From contig JAAAUF010000275.1 in assembly GCA_015499985.1 (NCBI GenBank), forward strand, positions 1-43,380: a stretch of 43,380 nt of DNA, in the 5' to 3' direction. The translations under genes and the position numbers were made by a program. Positions 32,367 to 43,380 of the stretch are shown here, in pieces. This DNA comes from Haplosporangium gracile. Taxonomy: Eukaryota; Mortierellomycota; Mortierellomycetes; Mortierellales; Mortierellaceae. The first letter of the stretch is position 1. Every line of letters begins with the position of its first letter. The notes under the pieces are model-generated. The model did no database searches. It had not been told where the DNA came from and was given only the letters and a program-made list of their open reading frames with translations.

Positions 32367-35002
32367 ATGGCTTCAACAAACATGTTTGACCTCCTCAACG
32401 ACGACGCGCAGGACCAGGAGATCAAGGTCCCTGCCGTCGCAAAGGCTTCTGCTTCCTCCAAGCCTACCGCAAAGGCCACTCCCGCCGCCGCCGGTGGTGC
32501 TGGCCGGTCGGCTGGTGGTGCTGGTGGAGATAATAGAGGTCCCCGCAAGGACGGTGGTGCTGGTGGTGCTCGTCAAAATAGACCAAGACCCGACAACAAC
32601 GCCAACGAAGGTAATATAGCACACACTACTTACACGCAAGACATACGCACTCACAAGGAAGAGCAGGACAAAGAGATAAAGAAAAAAACGCGCGCACGAT
32701 ACGGTTCAATTGCACACGCAAGCAAAAAAAAAAAAAAAAAAAACCAANNNNNNAAGCGACCAACGCTTCACTACTCTCCTGCACACCCAGCACACACAAA
32801 TACACAACAAGTTCGTACACATATACACACAAGCATACTCTCATTCGCTTCACTCTGTCAGCCTTCTCTCTTTCATACTCTCTGTCCCCTCGCAACTACG
32901 GCTAATCCCAAAACTGAGTCGCGCGACAAAGAGAAAAAAAGTGATCCGAATAGACCCCATCAGCAAAAACACATACCCCCTCTCCTTTTGCATACATGAG
33001 CAGCTCTCCTTTACACTACGACGACAAACGCCTGTAATCGATCGGAATCAATTCTTCCCTCCTCGTCCTGCTCCACAACCTCATACCCCGCTCCAGGACA
33101 AAGTCAAACACAGTTTTTAATTTTGGCGTGAGAAATAACTGATTCTCCGGCCAACTGTGGAACAACGAACGACATATTGCTCTTTCGTTCGCTTACTTGC
33201 TCCAAGTGTGTGTTTTCGCAGGCGAAGGACTGATGGAATACACCGACACTACCTTTTTGGTTTATTTGTTCTGCCCTTTCTGTTGTTCCCACAGGAGAGA
33301 GGGCGGTGATAGAAGCTTGAGAGTAAGAGTGTGAAGGAAGACCGACGAAGTGTGTGTTAGCGAGTGAGAGCGGATCGAAACTCGCGTGGGTATTTGCGAC
33401 TTGAGGGGGGGAAAGAAACTGGGGCTAGACACACCAATCAATCCGGACAGTCAGAGCGAGTGAGATTTGCTTTGATTATGTTCATGCAAATCGATAGTAA
33501 TCCTCCTCCAACACACATCAAAATGTAGTTTGCCCATTATTTTTTTTACGTTTTTTATTTTACCAAACTCGACGCTCAGCCCAACTAACCAGTCAAACCA
33601 ACACCAGCAGACCGACACATCTCGGAACGAACGAGCGACTGCGTTTTTATCAATCAAGCCTATGCAGGGCGGGCCACTGAGCTTTTCTTAACCTTGTTTG
33701 GAGTCTTCTTTTTTTTGAAGGGCCCTGCAAGGAAAGGCCAGTTGATAGCGCCTTGGTCTGACTGAACAGACTGGCAGAGGAAAGAAGAAAAGCAACAAAT
33801 GAGGGGCTAGAAGCCAAAACACGAGATATGCAACAGGTTAGGGGCAAGGGTATATTGATCTTCAATCAGACGAGGATGACAGGATAATCAACACTCAAGA
33901 AACTCTTTCACATGGATGAGAATGGATCAATTGGATACCGCAAGAAGCATTCAAGCAAATGAGAGAAACCATTTGTCCAACCTCGCATTACACAATTTTC
34001 GATTAAGGGACACTAACAAGATCTTGTTAAAATATCAATTAGCCCCTCGCGGACCTCGCTTCGATCGTGTCCCTCGCGGCGAGGGAGAGTCGACCCCTCG
34101 CTCCCATGGTACTCGTGGCGCTCGTGGTGCTCGCGGTGGACGCGGTGGTGCTCGTCACGGTGGTTTTGACCGCCACTCTGGAACTGGCATTGTCGACAGC
34201 GAAAAAAAGGAGCACAACCGTTTGGGCAATGCCACCACTGCTCCTCTTGAGGGCGAGAAGGATGCTCAAGAGTAAGTGACAACCCTATACAGACATTCTT
34301 CAAGGAGATCATGGAGGACGAACCTTCTACAATCAATCTTTCTTGAAAGGAGTACAAGAACGAAAAGTCTGCCAGGAGTACTACCTTCGACAATCAGTTT
34401 CTGTTTGGAGGAACAGACCTACAACTGTCAAACCAAAAGCAAACGCTACCAGAAGAAGCATACTCATCAAACACAATCAATTCCATTTTTGTCCGTCGTC
34501 ATATAGAATCGCCAGGGAGTCTGCTGCTCCCTCTCCCGAGCCCGCCGAGCCCGAGGTCGCCGTCAAGACCTTGGATGATTACCTCCAGGAGAAGGCCGCC
34601 AAGTCCCTCAAGCTCTCCCTCCCCGAGACTCGCGCTGCCAATGCTGGTGCCGACGACTCCAAGTGGAAGGACGCCAAGGTCCTCGAGGTAGAAGAGACCA
34701 CTGACTTTATCAAGATGGGCAAGGACTCTGTCGCAAAGTCTCGCAAGGGCAAGAAGGAGAGCAAGGTTTTGATCACGGACATTGACTTGCGCTTCACTGA
34801 GCCAGCTCGTGATCCTGCCCCCCGTGGCGCCTTCCGTGGAGGCCGTGGCGGCGGTGACCGTGGCGGTCGTGGCGGACATGGTGGAGCTCGTGGCGGTCGC
34901 GGCGGCAACAGCAACAATGCCTCGACTGGACCCCGTCGTAGCGGTGGCGCCTCTGTCAACGTTGATGACACCGAGCTCTTCCCCAGTCTTGGATCCCAGT
35001 AA
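32367..35002 (+). CDS. STM1: STM1/SERBP1 (HABP4)-family ribosome-associated RGG protein
   Basis: Exons 32367-32610, 34043-34271 and 34507-35002 join in phase to 322 residues. The start MASTNMFDLLNDDAQDQ is typical of the Stm1 N-terminus. Then come Ala/Gly-rich and RGG segments (RGARGARGGRGGARHGG). The HABP4/PAI-RBP1 core begins with DRHSGTGIVDSEKKEHNRLG and runs into VKTLDDYLQEKAAK. The C-terminus has an RGG-rich stretch and ends VNVDDTELFPSLGSQ. Family members sit in the mRNA channel of idle 80S ribosomes, preserving them in starvation, and bind RNA through RGG boxes. Intron 1 is 1432 bp, more than ten times the local norm, and holds the only assembly gap. Intron 2 is 235 bp. Codon use is strongly biased to C-ending codons, as in highly expressed genes. 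Confidence 0.9.
32611..34042 (+). other. Exceptionally long (1.43 kb) first intron of STM1
   Basis: Donor GTAATA and acceptor ATCAATTAG join phase-1 exons cleanly. The intron holds a 20-A run, six Ns (32748-32753), CA-rich and T-rich stretches and no convincing exon. I looked for a box C/D or H/ACA snoRNA by eye and found none that I can support. The true size is uncertain because of the Ns. Confidence 0.7.
32748..32753. other. Assembly gap (6 Ns) after a poly-A run
   Basis: Six Ns follow a 20-base A-run (32724-32743) and CCAA. It probably marks an unresolved homopolymer join, so the nearby sequence length is unreliable. Confidence 0.95.
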
Positions 35003-38000
35003 GGAGGATTACCTGCTAAACAACGTGAAGAAGCAGACGAAGATAACCTACTGCCACACACACACCCATTACCTTACCTACCCCCTCTCACTCTCGAAAA
35101 AGAAGTATTTTGTCCTCAAAAAAACGAATTTGTGATAATTTTTTCAATGAATTTACCATTGGCCTACGCCTACATCGTTGTTGTGTTGTGCTAGTTAAGA
35201 ACCCGCGCCGATCCCGCGGTGACTCTTATCCCGCCTGTTCCATTCGTTTAGTGCTTCTGTATGCACATTGACAATATCTACCCCCCAAGTATTTCTTTAT
35301 TCCTTTTTTTTTAGTGCACAGTGCGCAAATCCCTCTCCCCTCTATTCCTTTGACAAGTTAAAACCCCTTCTCCCTTCCATTTCTTTCACCCATTCTCAAG
35401 CATCTTATTCCGTCTACTGTTTTCTTGTACGAGTCCTCATTTATGGCCCTGCGTCTGAAATTTTCATGTGTTTTCTTTGTATTACACTCCTAAAGTCCAT
35501 CTATATTTGCGCCCCCTTGTTGTAGACAACTTTCTTTTTTTTTGTTTCCTTCTTCCCTTTTTTCTTTATCCCCTCTTCTTCCTTGCTTTCCAACACATTT
35601 ATCTCCCTCTTTACCACTGCCTATTTTCACCTTTTTCTCACAGGACGAGAGATCTCTACAAGCGGAAAAGGTGAGGCAACAAAGTATCTTTGTTGGTGCA
35701 CATTTTTTTTTTGTTTGAGAGACCTAGACCGCTGACCGCTTCTTTTGACGCGTGTTTATTGGCTGGTGATCGGGGCTTCGTCGAAAGGGAAAAAACGTGT
35801 CTCACTCGATAGACGCGTCGGACTCACAGGGACGCAAAAAAAATGGTGGCAAAAAGTTGATGGAATGAGCAGGCAATTTCGAACGTGATTGGCATGCATG
35901 TTGGAAAAAATGAGGGAGGTTGATGAACAATGTTTTATTGCAGTGAAGGTCGAGTTGAATGGGTCGAGTTCTAATGTAGGAAGTGAGATTGTTCAGAAAT
36001 GCACACATGCGATGGCGAATGGCAATGAATTACACATGCATTTTTCCCATCGACTTCCCCAACATACCCCCTGTTTTGTCGTTTATGTTTACTCGCTCGA
36101 GCCAGAGGGGTACGCATGTACTGTGCCCATTGCTTTTTTTTTTTTTTTGTTGATAATAGGCGTTACTCTTTCCCTCGCGGTAGTTTTTTATGCTTGCCTA
36201 CCCCTTCCTCTTCTCGCCGCTTTCTTCTTCACCCCTTTAGCACTCCTTGCCTTTTTTTTCCTTTTCTTTTTTTTTCCCTCCTTCAATCCTTTTGGAATGC
36301 TCTGCGATCAAAACACAACACCTTTCCTACAACCAAAACTTTCCTACAACCAAAATTATCCCGCCCATGAAAGAAAAGACATTGCGGCTGCATGGATGTA
36401 CCGCCGTCGCTGTCAATTGACATAAATGCAAAAGCAAAGACCACACAGGTGATCAATACGAATACTGGGACATGCTTCTCCTCCACTGCTGCTCAAACTC
36501 AATCCTCTCCCGCTTTAATTACAAGCGACATGGCCAATGCTTTAGGGGATATGGAACTATGATGAGAAAGTACTTCAGTATTATTTATCCCTGTTTAAAT
36601 TGTACATGCGTATTAGTGACCATGGCCAATCCTAATCTCTATTCGATTGTAGCTTGCCCCTTTCTCTTTCCCTTCCCCTAATCTCTCGATGAACTTTTTT
36701 TGCTTCACCCCTCTCCCACATACATATATACATCCTTACTCCTACTTTCTACTCAACAATCATCCACCATACATGTGCAAGCACACATATTCTTCCATCG
36801 CCCCTCATATCACCCCTCTCTTCTCTCTCTATTTCTGTTATTTCGTTCGTACCTCTTCTTTCTTAGTCTCTTCTCTCTCTCCTCAATGATAACCCCCTTC
36901 CATCAAGAAAAAAAAAGCAAGTTTACTGAGCCAATGAATGAGCAAGAGAATAAGAAGTAGATCTACCGAAACTAGCTTGGTCTACTATATCCTCCCTTTC
37001 TCGACAATAACCATTTGCAATAAAAAACAAAGCACAAAAATAAGGGGGAAGATATCTTTTGGACACTGCCTTTTCTCGACATTTATTATCCCCCCTTTCA
37101 CATTTCACATTTTCCATTTTTCCACCCCTTACTCTTTTTCTCCCCCTTTCGACCACTTCTTTATCCTCGCGCCTTTTCTTGCCTCTCACTCATTTACTTT
37201 GTATTCGCTTTGTGGAGTTCTGGCTCTGTTGGGTATTTTGTGAGTGAAATTTCGCTCAATTGGCACGTAAGAGTAGACTGAAGGGTGGTAGGTGAAGGAA
37301 AAAAATGATCGTGTGAGACGTTTTCAAGTAGCACTTGCACAAAGTGTGTGTTGTAGGTCTTTTTTGTTCCCTTGGGATAAGCTCAAGTCAATTGTCCACA
37401 CAGCTGAACCTTGCTGTTTCTAATAACAATCAAGATCATTTGTCGTCTGCCTTTTTCCTTCCTTCAAAATCCTGTCCCATTTCACTTTTCCTTTAGTGAT
37501 CTCTGATATACTCCCCACTTACCAACTCGTCAATATCTTCTCTTTCTTTTTTTTTTTTTTTTTTTTTATCGTTCATTTCTATTTCGTTAGTTTTAAAGCT
37601 CTTACATGGACCCCTTCAGTAAATTAGACAAAAAAGAAATCCTGAGATCAATCATCCCCTTCGCCCCCTCTCTTCGCCCTCTTGTTGTTTACACCGCCGC
37701 CCCGCATCCCTGAAAGGCATTGCCGCTTTTTCAATTTAACGCTGGATGAAAAAAGCAGTTACACAAAATGGCGGGGCTGCCTGACTGGTTTCAATGGGCT
37801 CTCGGAAAAAAAAAGATCAACGTTCACTGCCACTGCCACTGCCACTGCAACAAAGAAAAAGAGAATGAGAATATTGTTAACAGTGAGAAAGGCGATAGTG
37901 AAAGTGACGGAGGACAGTGACAAAGTAGAGAGCGGGGAAATGCACACACACATACACACACACATACACACACACACCGGGCGTACTCTCTCCTCTTCTA

Positions 38001-38652
38001 TGCATCGCCTTTTCAAAGCAAGCATAACACAGAAAAGGGACGACATAGAAATCAAAAGGTCGTATGCTTTATTTTTATTATTTTTTCTTTGAATTCTGTG
38101 AATGCAATTGAATGCGAGATGTGACATATATTACTGCTGCTCGCTCCCCCTCCTCCTCCTCTAATACTCAATGCTTTTTTTTACTTAATGCACCTAGGGT
38201 TGTTGGACAGGATGCGTTCAAAAAAAAAAAATAGGTAGGACACGGCTCTTCCCTTCCCTGGCCTCCTTTTTTTTGTTTTCTGAGCCCTTCCGTTTTGCTT
38301 TGGCCCTTTTTTTTTTTTTTGCTATCCATCAATCTCTAGCCTTGACAGCCCTCTCAACCCAGTACCTACTCGCACCTTCTACAGGAATAAGGCACGGAAG
38401 CAAAAAAATTCTGAACCGTTCCACAAACACCGATCCATCGACACGCCTGCCCTTTTTATTTTCTGCTGCCGTCGCACAACAGTAATTTTTTTCATTCAAT
38501 CAACTTTTGAAGACGACATTAAGAGCAGCAACCTTTTTCACCAAGCACGCGCCAATTGGTCTGTGTGTTTTCCCGCTCATCCAGTCTCAAGGGATTATTT
38601 CGAGTCGACATCAAGCAGCAGCTGGATATTTGGCACCAGTCAGTGGTAAGAC
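35003..38652. other. 3.6-kb region without a supportable gene, upstream of the regulator
   Basis: It contains STM1's 3' end, then long T- and CT-rich tracts with T-runs at 36127-36140 and 37547-37567 (21 T). There is a CACTGC hexamer repeat (37825-37848) and a CA microsatellite (37943-37978). Frames here (for example 35889-36425 and 37682-38092) are dominated by Phe/Leu/Ser or by simple repeats and lack partner exons. The last 150 bp (about 38500-38652) is a likely 5' UTR; GTAAGA at 38646 shows a donor-like site just before the chosen ATG. Confidence 0.6.
37547..37978 (+). repeat. Simple repeats: T21, (CACTGC)n and (CA)n
   Basis: T-run 37547-37567; CACTGC repeated four times at 37825-37848; interrupted CA repeat 37943-37978. 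They are separate low-complexity elements in the long upstream region. Confidence 0.85.
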
Positions 38653-41600
38653 ATGATGTCAAGCAACGTTGGTACCGGGATGGTGGTGGATCCAGGACAA
38701 GGACCGGGACACCATTCGACTCTCCAGCAACAACAGCAGCAGCATCGTAATGTGCATTTCGGAGGAACATCTTCGTCTCAACAACAGCAACAACAGTCTT
38801 TGTCACACCATATGCATTCTCACATGGGTGGCCATAACCACCACAGCCAAGACAATCCCCACCAGCAACAACAGCACATGGGCCCATCAGGACATCCACC
38901 TATGATGCCTTCTTCTGCATCTTCATCGTCCATCTCTTCTTCAGACGCTCCCGGGGGTAGTTTTGCACCTCGCTCGGTTTCGACGTCGTCCTTGTCGCAA
39001 CTCAATCATTCGTCATCTCAGCAACATTCGCCGCAGTACTCGTATGCTCCTTCTTCGTCGTTCAGCATCCAGCAACAGCAACAACAACAACGACCGCCCA
39101 TCCCTCCCAATCATCATCAGCCTCGTTTACACCATAGCGTCTCTGCAGGGAATATTGCGATGATGGCACAATCGGGCCGATATGGTGGTGGATCCTCTGG
39201 TGTCTCAGAAGCTTCGGGATTTGGCGGTGGTGGTTTAGTAGGAGCATCGTCGATAAACACTGTAGGTGGTGGTAGGGCGATAGCGCCACCAAAGAAGAAA
39301 GACCCCTATGCGACAGCCTGGAGGACGTACTCCAAGATTGCCGAGGAGCTACAGCTCTTAAACCCGGACGGATCTCTGTACCCGATCTCGAAGGAAGCCA
39401 TACTCAAGTACCTGCACCACCAGTCCAAGCGGATTAAGTCGAGTAACCTTCATTGGTATGTCAACGGGCTCAAGAAGCATCAGGAGAATCTGGGGTTTCC
39501 TTGGGATGATGTTCGGTATGATGAGCAGGTTGTTGGCTTGCTGAAGGAGTTGACGCTGCATCCGGTGATGGTGGGGGAGAGTAATAGTGGTGGTGGAGAT
39601 GATGAGCATTATGGATACGGATCTAACCGGCAACGTCAGGCCAGTGGTGGGATATATCCTCTTGGTGCTGGGGTTGGTAATGGTAGGACTGGTGGGCATC
39701 ATCATTCGTCGTCTTCGATTGATACCACTCGGATTGCCAACTTGTCCATCTCTCAACCGCCTCCATCTCACGCTCAAGCTCAGCAACAGCAACAGCACGG
39801 CCAAGTGTTTGTCAATGTGGGGTTGAAACAGCAGCAACAGCAGGCTCATCACCACTCTCGGAGGATCCAGCAGCCCCCACCCCCCAAACCGTGTTACCAT
39901 TCTGCTCCAACCCACCTGCCAAACTCATCATCCTCGTCGGGGGTTTCGGGTCTGCATGCAAGAACCCCGAGTACTCAAGACCTTGTCGGGGTCTCTGCCG
40001 GGTTGCATCAAAATCGCACTGCCGCTACTGGGCTTCACCAGCAGCAGCAACAGCATTCTCAGCAGCAGCAACCGTTGAGTCATGCGCTTCGATCGGAACC
40101 TATGGCCGGTGGTGCTCACGTCAGCGGCGCCTTGTCCAAGCGCAAGCGAGACGACTTTGCCTTCAAAAAGCGTACGTATTTTCCTTCCTTTATACTCGGT
40201 TTTCAGTGTGAACAATGCGTTAACGGAAACAAATTTTTTTTCCGCTTCAATTTTCGTCCGTTTGCTTTTAGGCCGCATGCCTTCGTCGATGAGCATGGAA
40301 GGAGACGACCATGACAGGGACGAGCTGCAGGATGACGATTTCAAGGGCGTTGACGATGATGATCTGTACACACACCGCGGAAATGGACACTATCACAACC
40401 ATCGTGACCATCATCACGATCCGGATGATTCGGATGAGATGGAAGACTCGAACCGGTACCAACCCTTGAAGCGTCGCGCCTCGACAGGGACTCTTCTAAG
40501 TCAAGCTCGCGCATCTGCGGTATGTTTTGGAGATTCACATGCATAATCTCGACATCTTTTGCTTTTCAGCTGGGCATAGTATTAACATATAGCCTTCTAA
40601 TCTTTATGATATTTATTGATAGATCAATCACGTCCCAGAACCGTTCGCGATTGACGGGGGGCACACCCAAGACTCGACAACCTATCCTTCCACAACTACT
40701 GGTAGTGGTGCCGCACAGCCCCAAAGAACGCTTCATCACCGCATATCGTCTTCTGGACTCAGTGGCGCCGCAAACCAACACCACAACCTGCAAAGCCGTC
40801 GGTCGCATCAAAACCTTCATCACCACCACCAAAGCAGCAAAAGCAGTCAGCATCATCCGCAGCAGCATCATCTTCGATCACCTTCTCCTGAACTCTGGGA
40901 GTCTACCTCTTCTTCCTCGCACCATCACCCTGTCCACAGCCACCATCACCAACGCCAGCACTCCTCCTCGCTGACGGGGTCTTCAGATTCTCGGAGGTTT
41001 CGTCATCCGAGCGGTGGCAGCAGCACTGCCGGCGCCGATACCGAGGCAGCTGGTGCACCATCTTCTTCCTTTCGAACTTTAGACGGAGCCGCAGCATCCA
41101 CACCGAGTGCGGCGACTACACAAGCTCCAATCAAAACGGCAGGAAAGACGACAGTGCAGTTCTCGGATGTGGTTCAATGTGCATCACAGTTGCAGGCTAA
41201 ATATGGACTCCGGTGCAAAGACCATCCTTGGGGATGTGTGGAGATCACGGAGGATCGGCATCTGGAACTGACGATGAAGATGTACCTCGACTGGGCTGGT
41301 CTTGTTGTAAGTATCGACTTGCTCTTGTTTTCATTTTTTTTTCTTGTTTGGTTTATTCACAGTATTAATTGATTTTTTTGTGTATTATTTAAAAAATAGG
41401 CGAGTGAGCGGTTGACGATGGACGAGTTGCCGGACCTACCAGATTTTAGGGACATTCATACTCGACCATCGAATGGAGGCACTGAAGGCGGTATATTGAA
41501 GCGAATGGCCTCGACGCCTCTCTCGTCCTCACTCGCAAGTGTCGTTAGAGGAGACAACACCAGTGGAATAACATCCTCACGACCTACCGCTATTACTGCC

Positions 41601-42905
41601 ACCCGTGTCGAAGGTGACGCTTCAGACGATGAAGAAGAGGAGGTTACGACGCCGACCCGCACGACGACAGCATCCTACTTTGGTGCATACCGGTCTCCAT
41701 CCTTTTCATCACCTCAGAGTCACACCACGACAACGACAACGACGCTGGTACACGAGAAGGATACTCCGACCTCCGAGGATGGTCCAAGCGAAGATGGATT
41801 GGTCGACCACCACCATCGAACTCGCGTGTCGACGGCATCGTCATCTCCGCACACTATTTTGCGACCTGCTTCTGCAATAGAGCGGCGGTCTCGACCTACA
41901 TCGCCAGATGGTGAGTTTACTCCCTCCTCTGTGGCAGTGGTCGGGGAGGGGTCGATGGTGATGGCGCGCGCCAGGAAGATGCCGAGTACGCCTAGTTTAC
42001 GCCAACAGCATCACGATGATCAGTACATCGATCATCATCAACTGTACCGCCACGACAGCGCACGTGCACAGCACTCCCAACTTTCTCCTCCCCTTCCACG
42101 CCCTTCGTCTTCTGGACCTTCTTCTTCATCAGTGGCAGTATTAAGGGGTCACCTGCGCAGTGGGTCGATCATGTCCGACAACATCCTCTCTGACGAAGAA
42201 GACGAAGAAGTGGAGGATAACGAGGACAATGAGGAGGAGGAAGAGGACGCGGATGTGAACCATTACGCGTTAAGTCCTTGGGCAACCGCGCCTGCATCTA
42301 TCCTTGCCGACGCGCGGCTCCGTGGAAGTCGTAACATGGGCCTGACGGCGCGTCGACCGAATACTATACCCATTCCTGCAGGACTGTTCGTTGATAGTAG
42401 CCATGCCGACGAGGATGTCAAGAAGAAAGCGCAATCTCCACTTCGAGACGGAGTGGACGACGGTGACAAAGGAGACTCACAGTCAACTACTGCGATGACG
42501 CTGAACTCTGAGAGTTCAGTCCTCCAGATAGGCGAGCTCGCATCGCATCAGCATCAGCTCCGTCATGACCTCCTGACTCCAAATGGGGGAGATGATGGCG
42601 ATGAAACAGTAGAGGTTGCGACCCATGTCTTGGACTCTATGATGATTGGTGGTCGCCATCGCCACCGCGTAGAGTCGTCGTCCTCGTCATCGGAAGTGGT
42701 GGCCATGGATGTTGATGAGGACATGGAGGGAGGAGGAAGTGGTAAGAATGAGGTCGATGGAGTATTCCCACTACAACTACAGGAGCATGGTTTAAATGAA
42801 TTGGATGGGAGGAGCGTTCAGGAGCAAGGGAAGGGAATAGAACCGCCAATGACGATAACGACGACTGGTAGCAATTTGACACAATCTCAAAACTGCAACC
42901 ACTAA
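38653..42905 (+). CDS. Large low-complexity nuclear-type regulator with a tyrosine-recombinase-like SAM domain
   Basis: Exons 38653-40171, 40272-40519, 40623-41306 and 41400-42905 keep frame (donors GTACGT, GTATGT, GTAAGT) and give 1318 residues. The N-terminal 210 residues are Gln/His/Ser-rich. A compact domain at about 217-305 (DPYATAWRTYSKIAEELQLL, PISKEAILKYLHH, SNLHWYVNGLKKHQENLG, YDEQVVGLLKEL) has the four-helix layout of the SAM-like core-binding domain of tyrosine recombinases. No catalytic domain (R...HxxR...Y) follows. Low-complexity sequence separates it from a second conserved-looking block (about 761-840) with LRCKDHPWGCVEITEDRHLE and MKMYLDWAGLV. The rest is Ser/acidic with an Asp/Glu run. 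KRKRDD and PLKRRAS fit nuclear localisation. DNA binding and transcriptional control are inference. Homopolymeric Gln tracts may vary between strains. Confidence 0.8.
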
Positions 42906-43123
42906 CTCAAGCAACAATCATTACAGCAACCAAAACTACCAAACTCGACAGAGAAACAAGCTTCCTCCGCCTCCTGAGTCAGGGATGATGTCGTCGTCGG
43001 AGAATGAACAACACCGACTTCAAGAACGAGGAGGGGGACACCAAGAGACGCCGACGACAGAGTGTAATGATGATGTAGTCATGTAATTTGCTCGTTTTTT
43101 TCTCAGGGGTGAAGAAGAAAACA
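42906..43123. other. 3' region of the regulator, with an open +2-shifted frame
   Basis: Directly after the stop a different frame stays open to TAA at about 43086, reading Asn/Gln/Pro/Ser-rich sequence similar in style to the protein. An AATAAAA-type signal lies at about 43128. Confidence 0.4.
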
Positions 43124-43342
43124 CTAAAATAAAACAAAAAGAAGCGACTTTAGTTTAAACACACGAGACTTGAGGTTATAGAAACCCTTCATAGTAATTA
43201 CTGTAGACAACTGTCGCGTGGATGAGGAATTTATTTCCCTCCACATTGTTAGACTAAAGGAAACGTCGTCCGGCATCCACAAGTCGAAGTCTGTCATCTT
43301 ACGGGCACACTCCTTGGACAAACAGCTATGTCCAGTCCAGAC
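43124..43342 (-). CDS. Likely terminal exon of a leftward gene running off the right edge
   Basis: On the minus strand a branch-like GACTAAC and acceptor TTGCAG (43344-43343) precede a frame starting VWTGHSCLSKECARKMTDFD. It continues LWMPDDVSFSLTMWRE and stops at 43124-43126. The first 35 residues look like real protein; the Phe/Leu/Lys-rich tail may not be. The family is not recognised and the upstream exons are outside the window. It converges on the regulator, leaving only about 220 bp between stops. Confidence 0.35.
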   Translation of the reverse strand, partial: VWTGHSCLSKECARKMTDFDLWMPDDVSFSLTMWREINSSSTRQLSTVITMKGFYNLKSRVFKLKSLLFVLF

Positions 43343-43380
43343 CTGCAAGGACTATGTTAGTCGCCTAGCCTATAACAAGA

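Noticed and set aside
32611..34042. snoRNA or mobile element inside the STM1 intron
   Set aside because: No complete C/D or H/ACA box set, terminal repeats or transposase-like frame could be seen. The Ns limit certainty.
35889..36425. 178-codon frame with hydrophobic stretches
   Set aside because: Same T-rich composition effect; no homology is recognisable.
37682..38127. Frames over the CACTGC and CA repeats on both strands
   Set aside because: The encoded runs (TATATATA, THIHTHIHTHT) are simple-repeat artefacts.
1..43380. Prokaryotic-style systems (operons, CRISPR, toxin-antitoxin) and integrated viruses
   Set aside because: Spliceosomal introns throughout and fungal protein families; no repeat-spacer array or viral hallmark gene is visible.

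Overview
The window is eukaryotic and fungal. Coding sequences are interrupted by short GT-AG introns (mostly 85-140 bp, many with GTAAGT/GTGAGT donors and CTAA-type branch points). Intergenic DNA is pyrimidine-rich, and there are no operons. The mix of NACHT-type NLRs (ARM-like segment + NACHT + pentapeptide + WD40), a decayed F-box/LRR gene of the kind expanded in Mortierella relatives, and ordinary fungal housekeeping genes suggests Mucoromycota, most likely Mortierellomycotina. That placement is inference from protein style, not a measured phylogeny.

Left part (1-15.9 kb) is accessory or immunity-like. Two related NLR genes lie head to head. The leftward one runs off the left edge and has a helical MIT-like N-terminus, an ARM-like segment and NACHT. 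The rightward one starts near 5966 and has the same ARM-like segment, NACHT, pentapeptide repeats and about 14 WD40 blades, but carries one in-frame TGA at 6614-6616. Behind it come a broken F-box/LRR gene, a poorly resolved spliced leftward gene, and a 617-residue protein with a PD-(D/E)XK nuclease-like C-terminus and a low-complexity N-terminus.

Middle part (17-32 kb) is a dense block of conserved genes whose exons I joined by splice phase: a small Ser-rich protein; a TDG-type mismatch DNA glycosylase with a cluster of SUMO-consensus sites, divergent from a 62-residue NCE101-like protein; a coiled-coil protein divergent from TRM13 (tRNA 2'-O-methyltransferase); then AHA1 (Hsp90 co-chaperone with an unexpected C-terminal membrane anchor), ERG27 (3-ketosteroid reductase) and an amidase-signature enzyme, all rightward.

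Right part (32-43.4 kb) holds an STM1/SERBP1-type ribosome-binding protein split by an unusually long 1.4-kb first intron (which contains the only run of Ns), a 3.6-kb apparently gene-free pyrimidine-rich stretch, and a 1318-residue Gln/His/Ser-rich nuclear-type regulator with a tyrosine-recombinase-like SAM DNA-binding domain. At the right edge is the likely last exon of a leftward gene. I see no tRNA, rRNA, CRISPR array or intact transposon.
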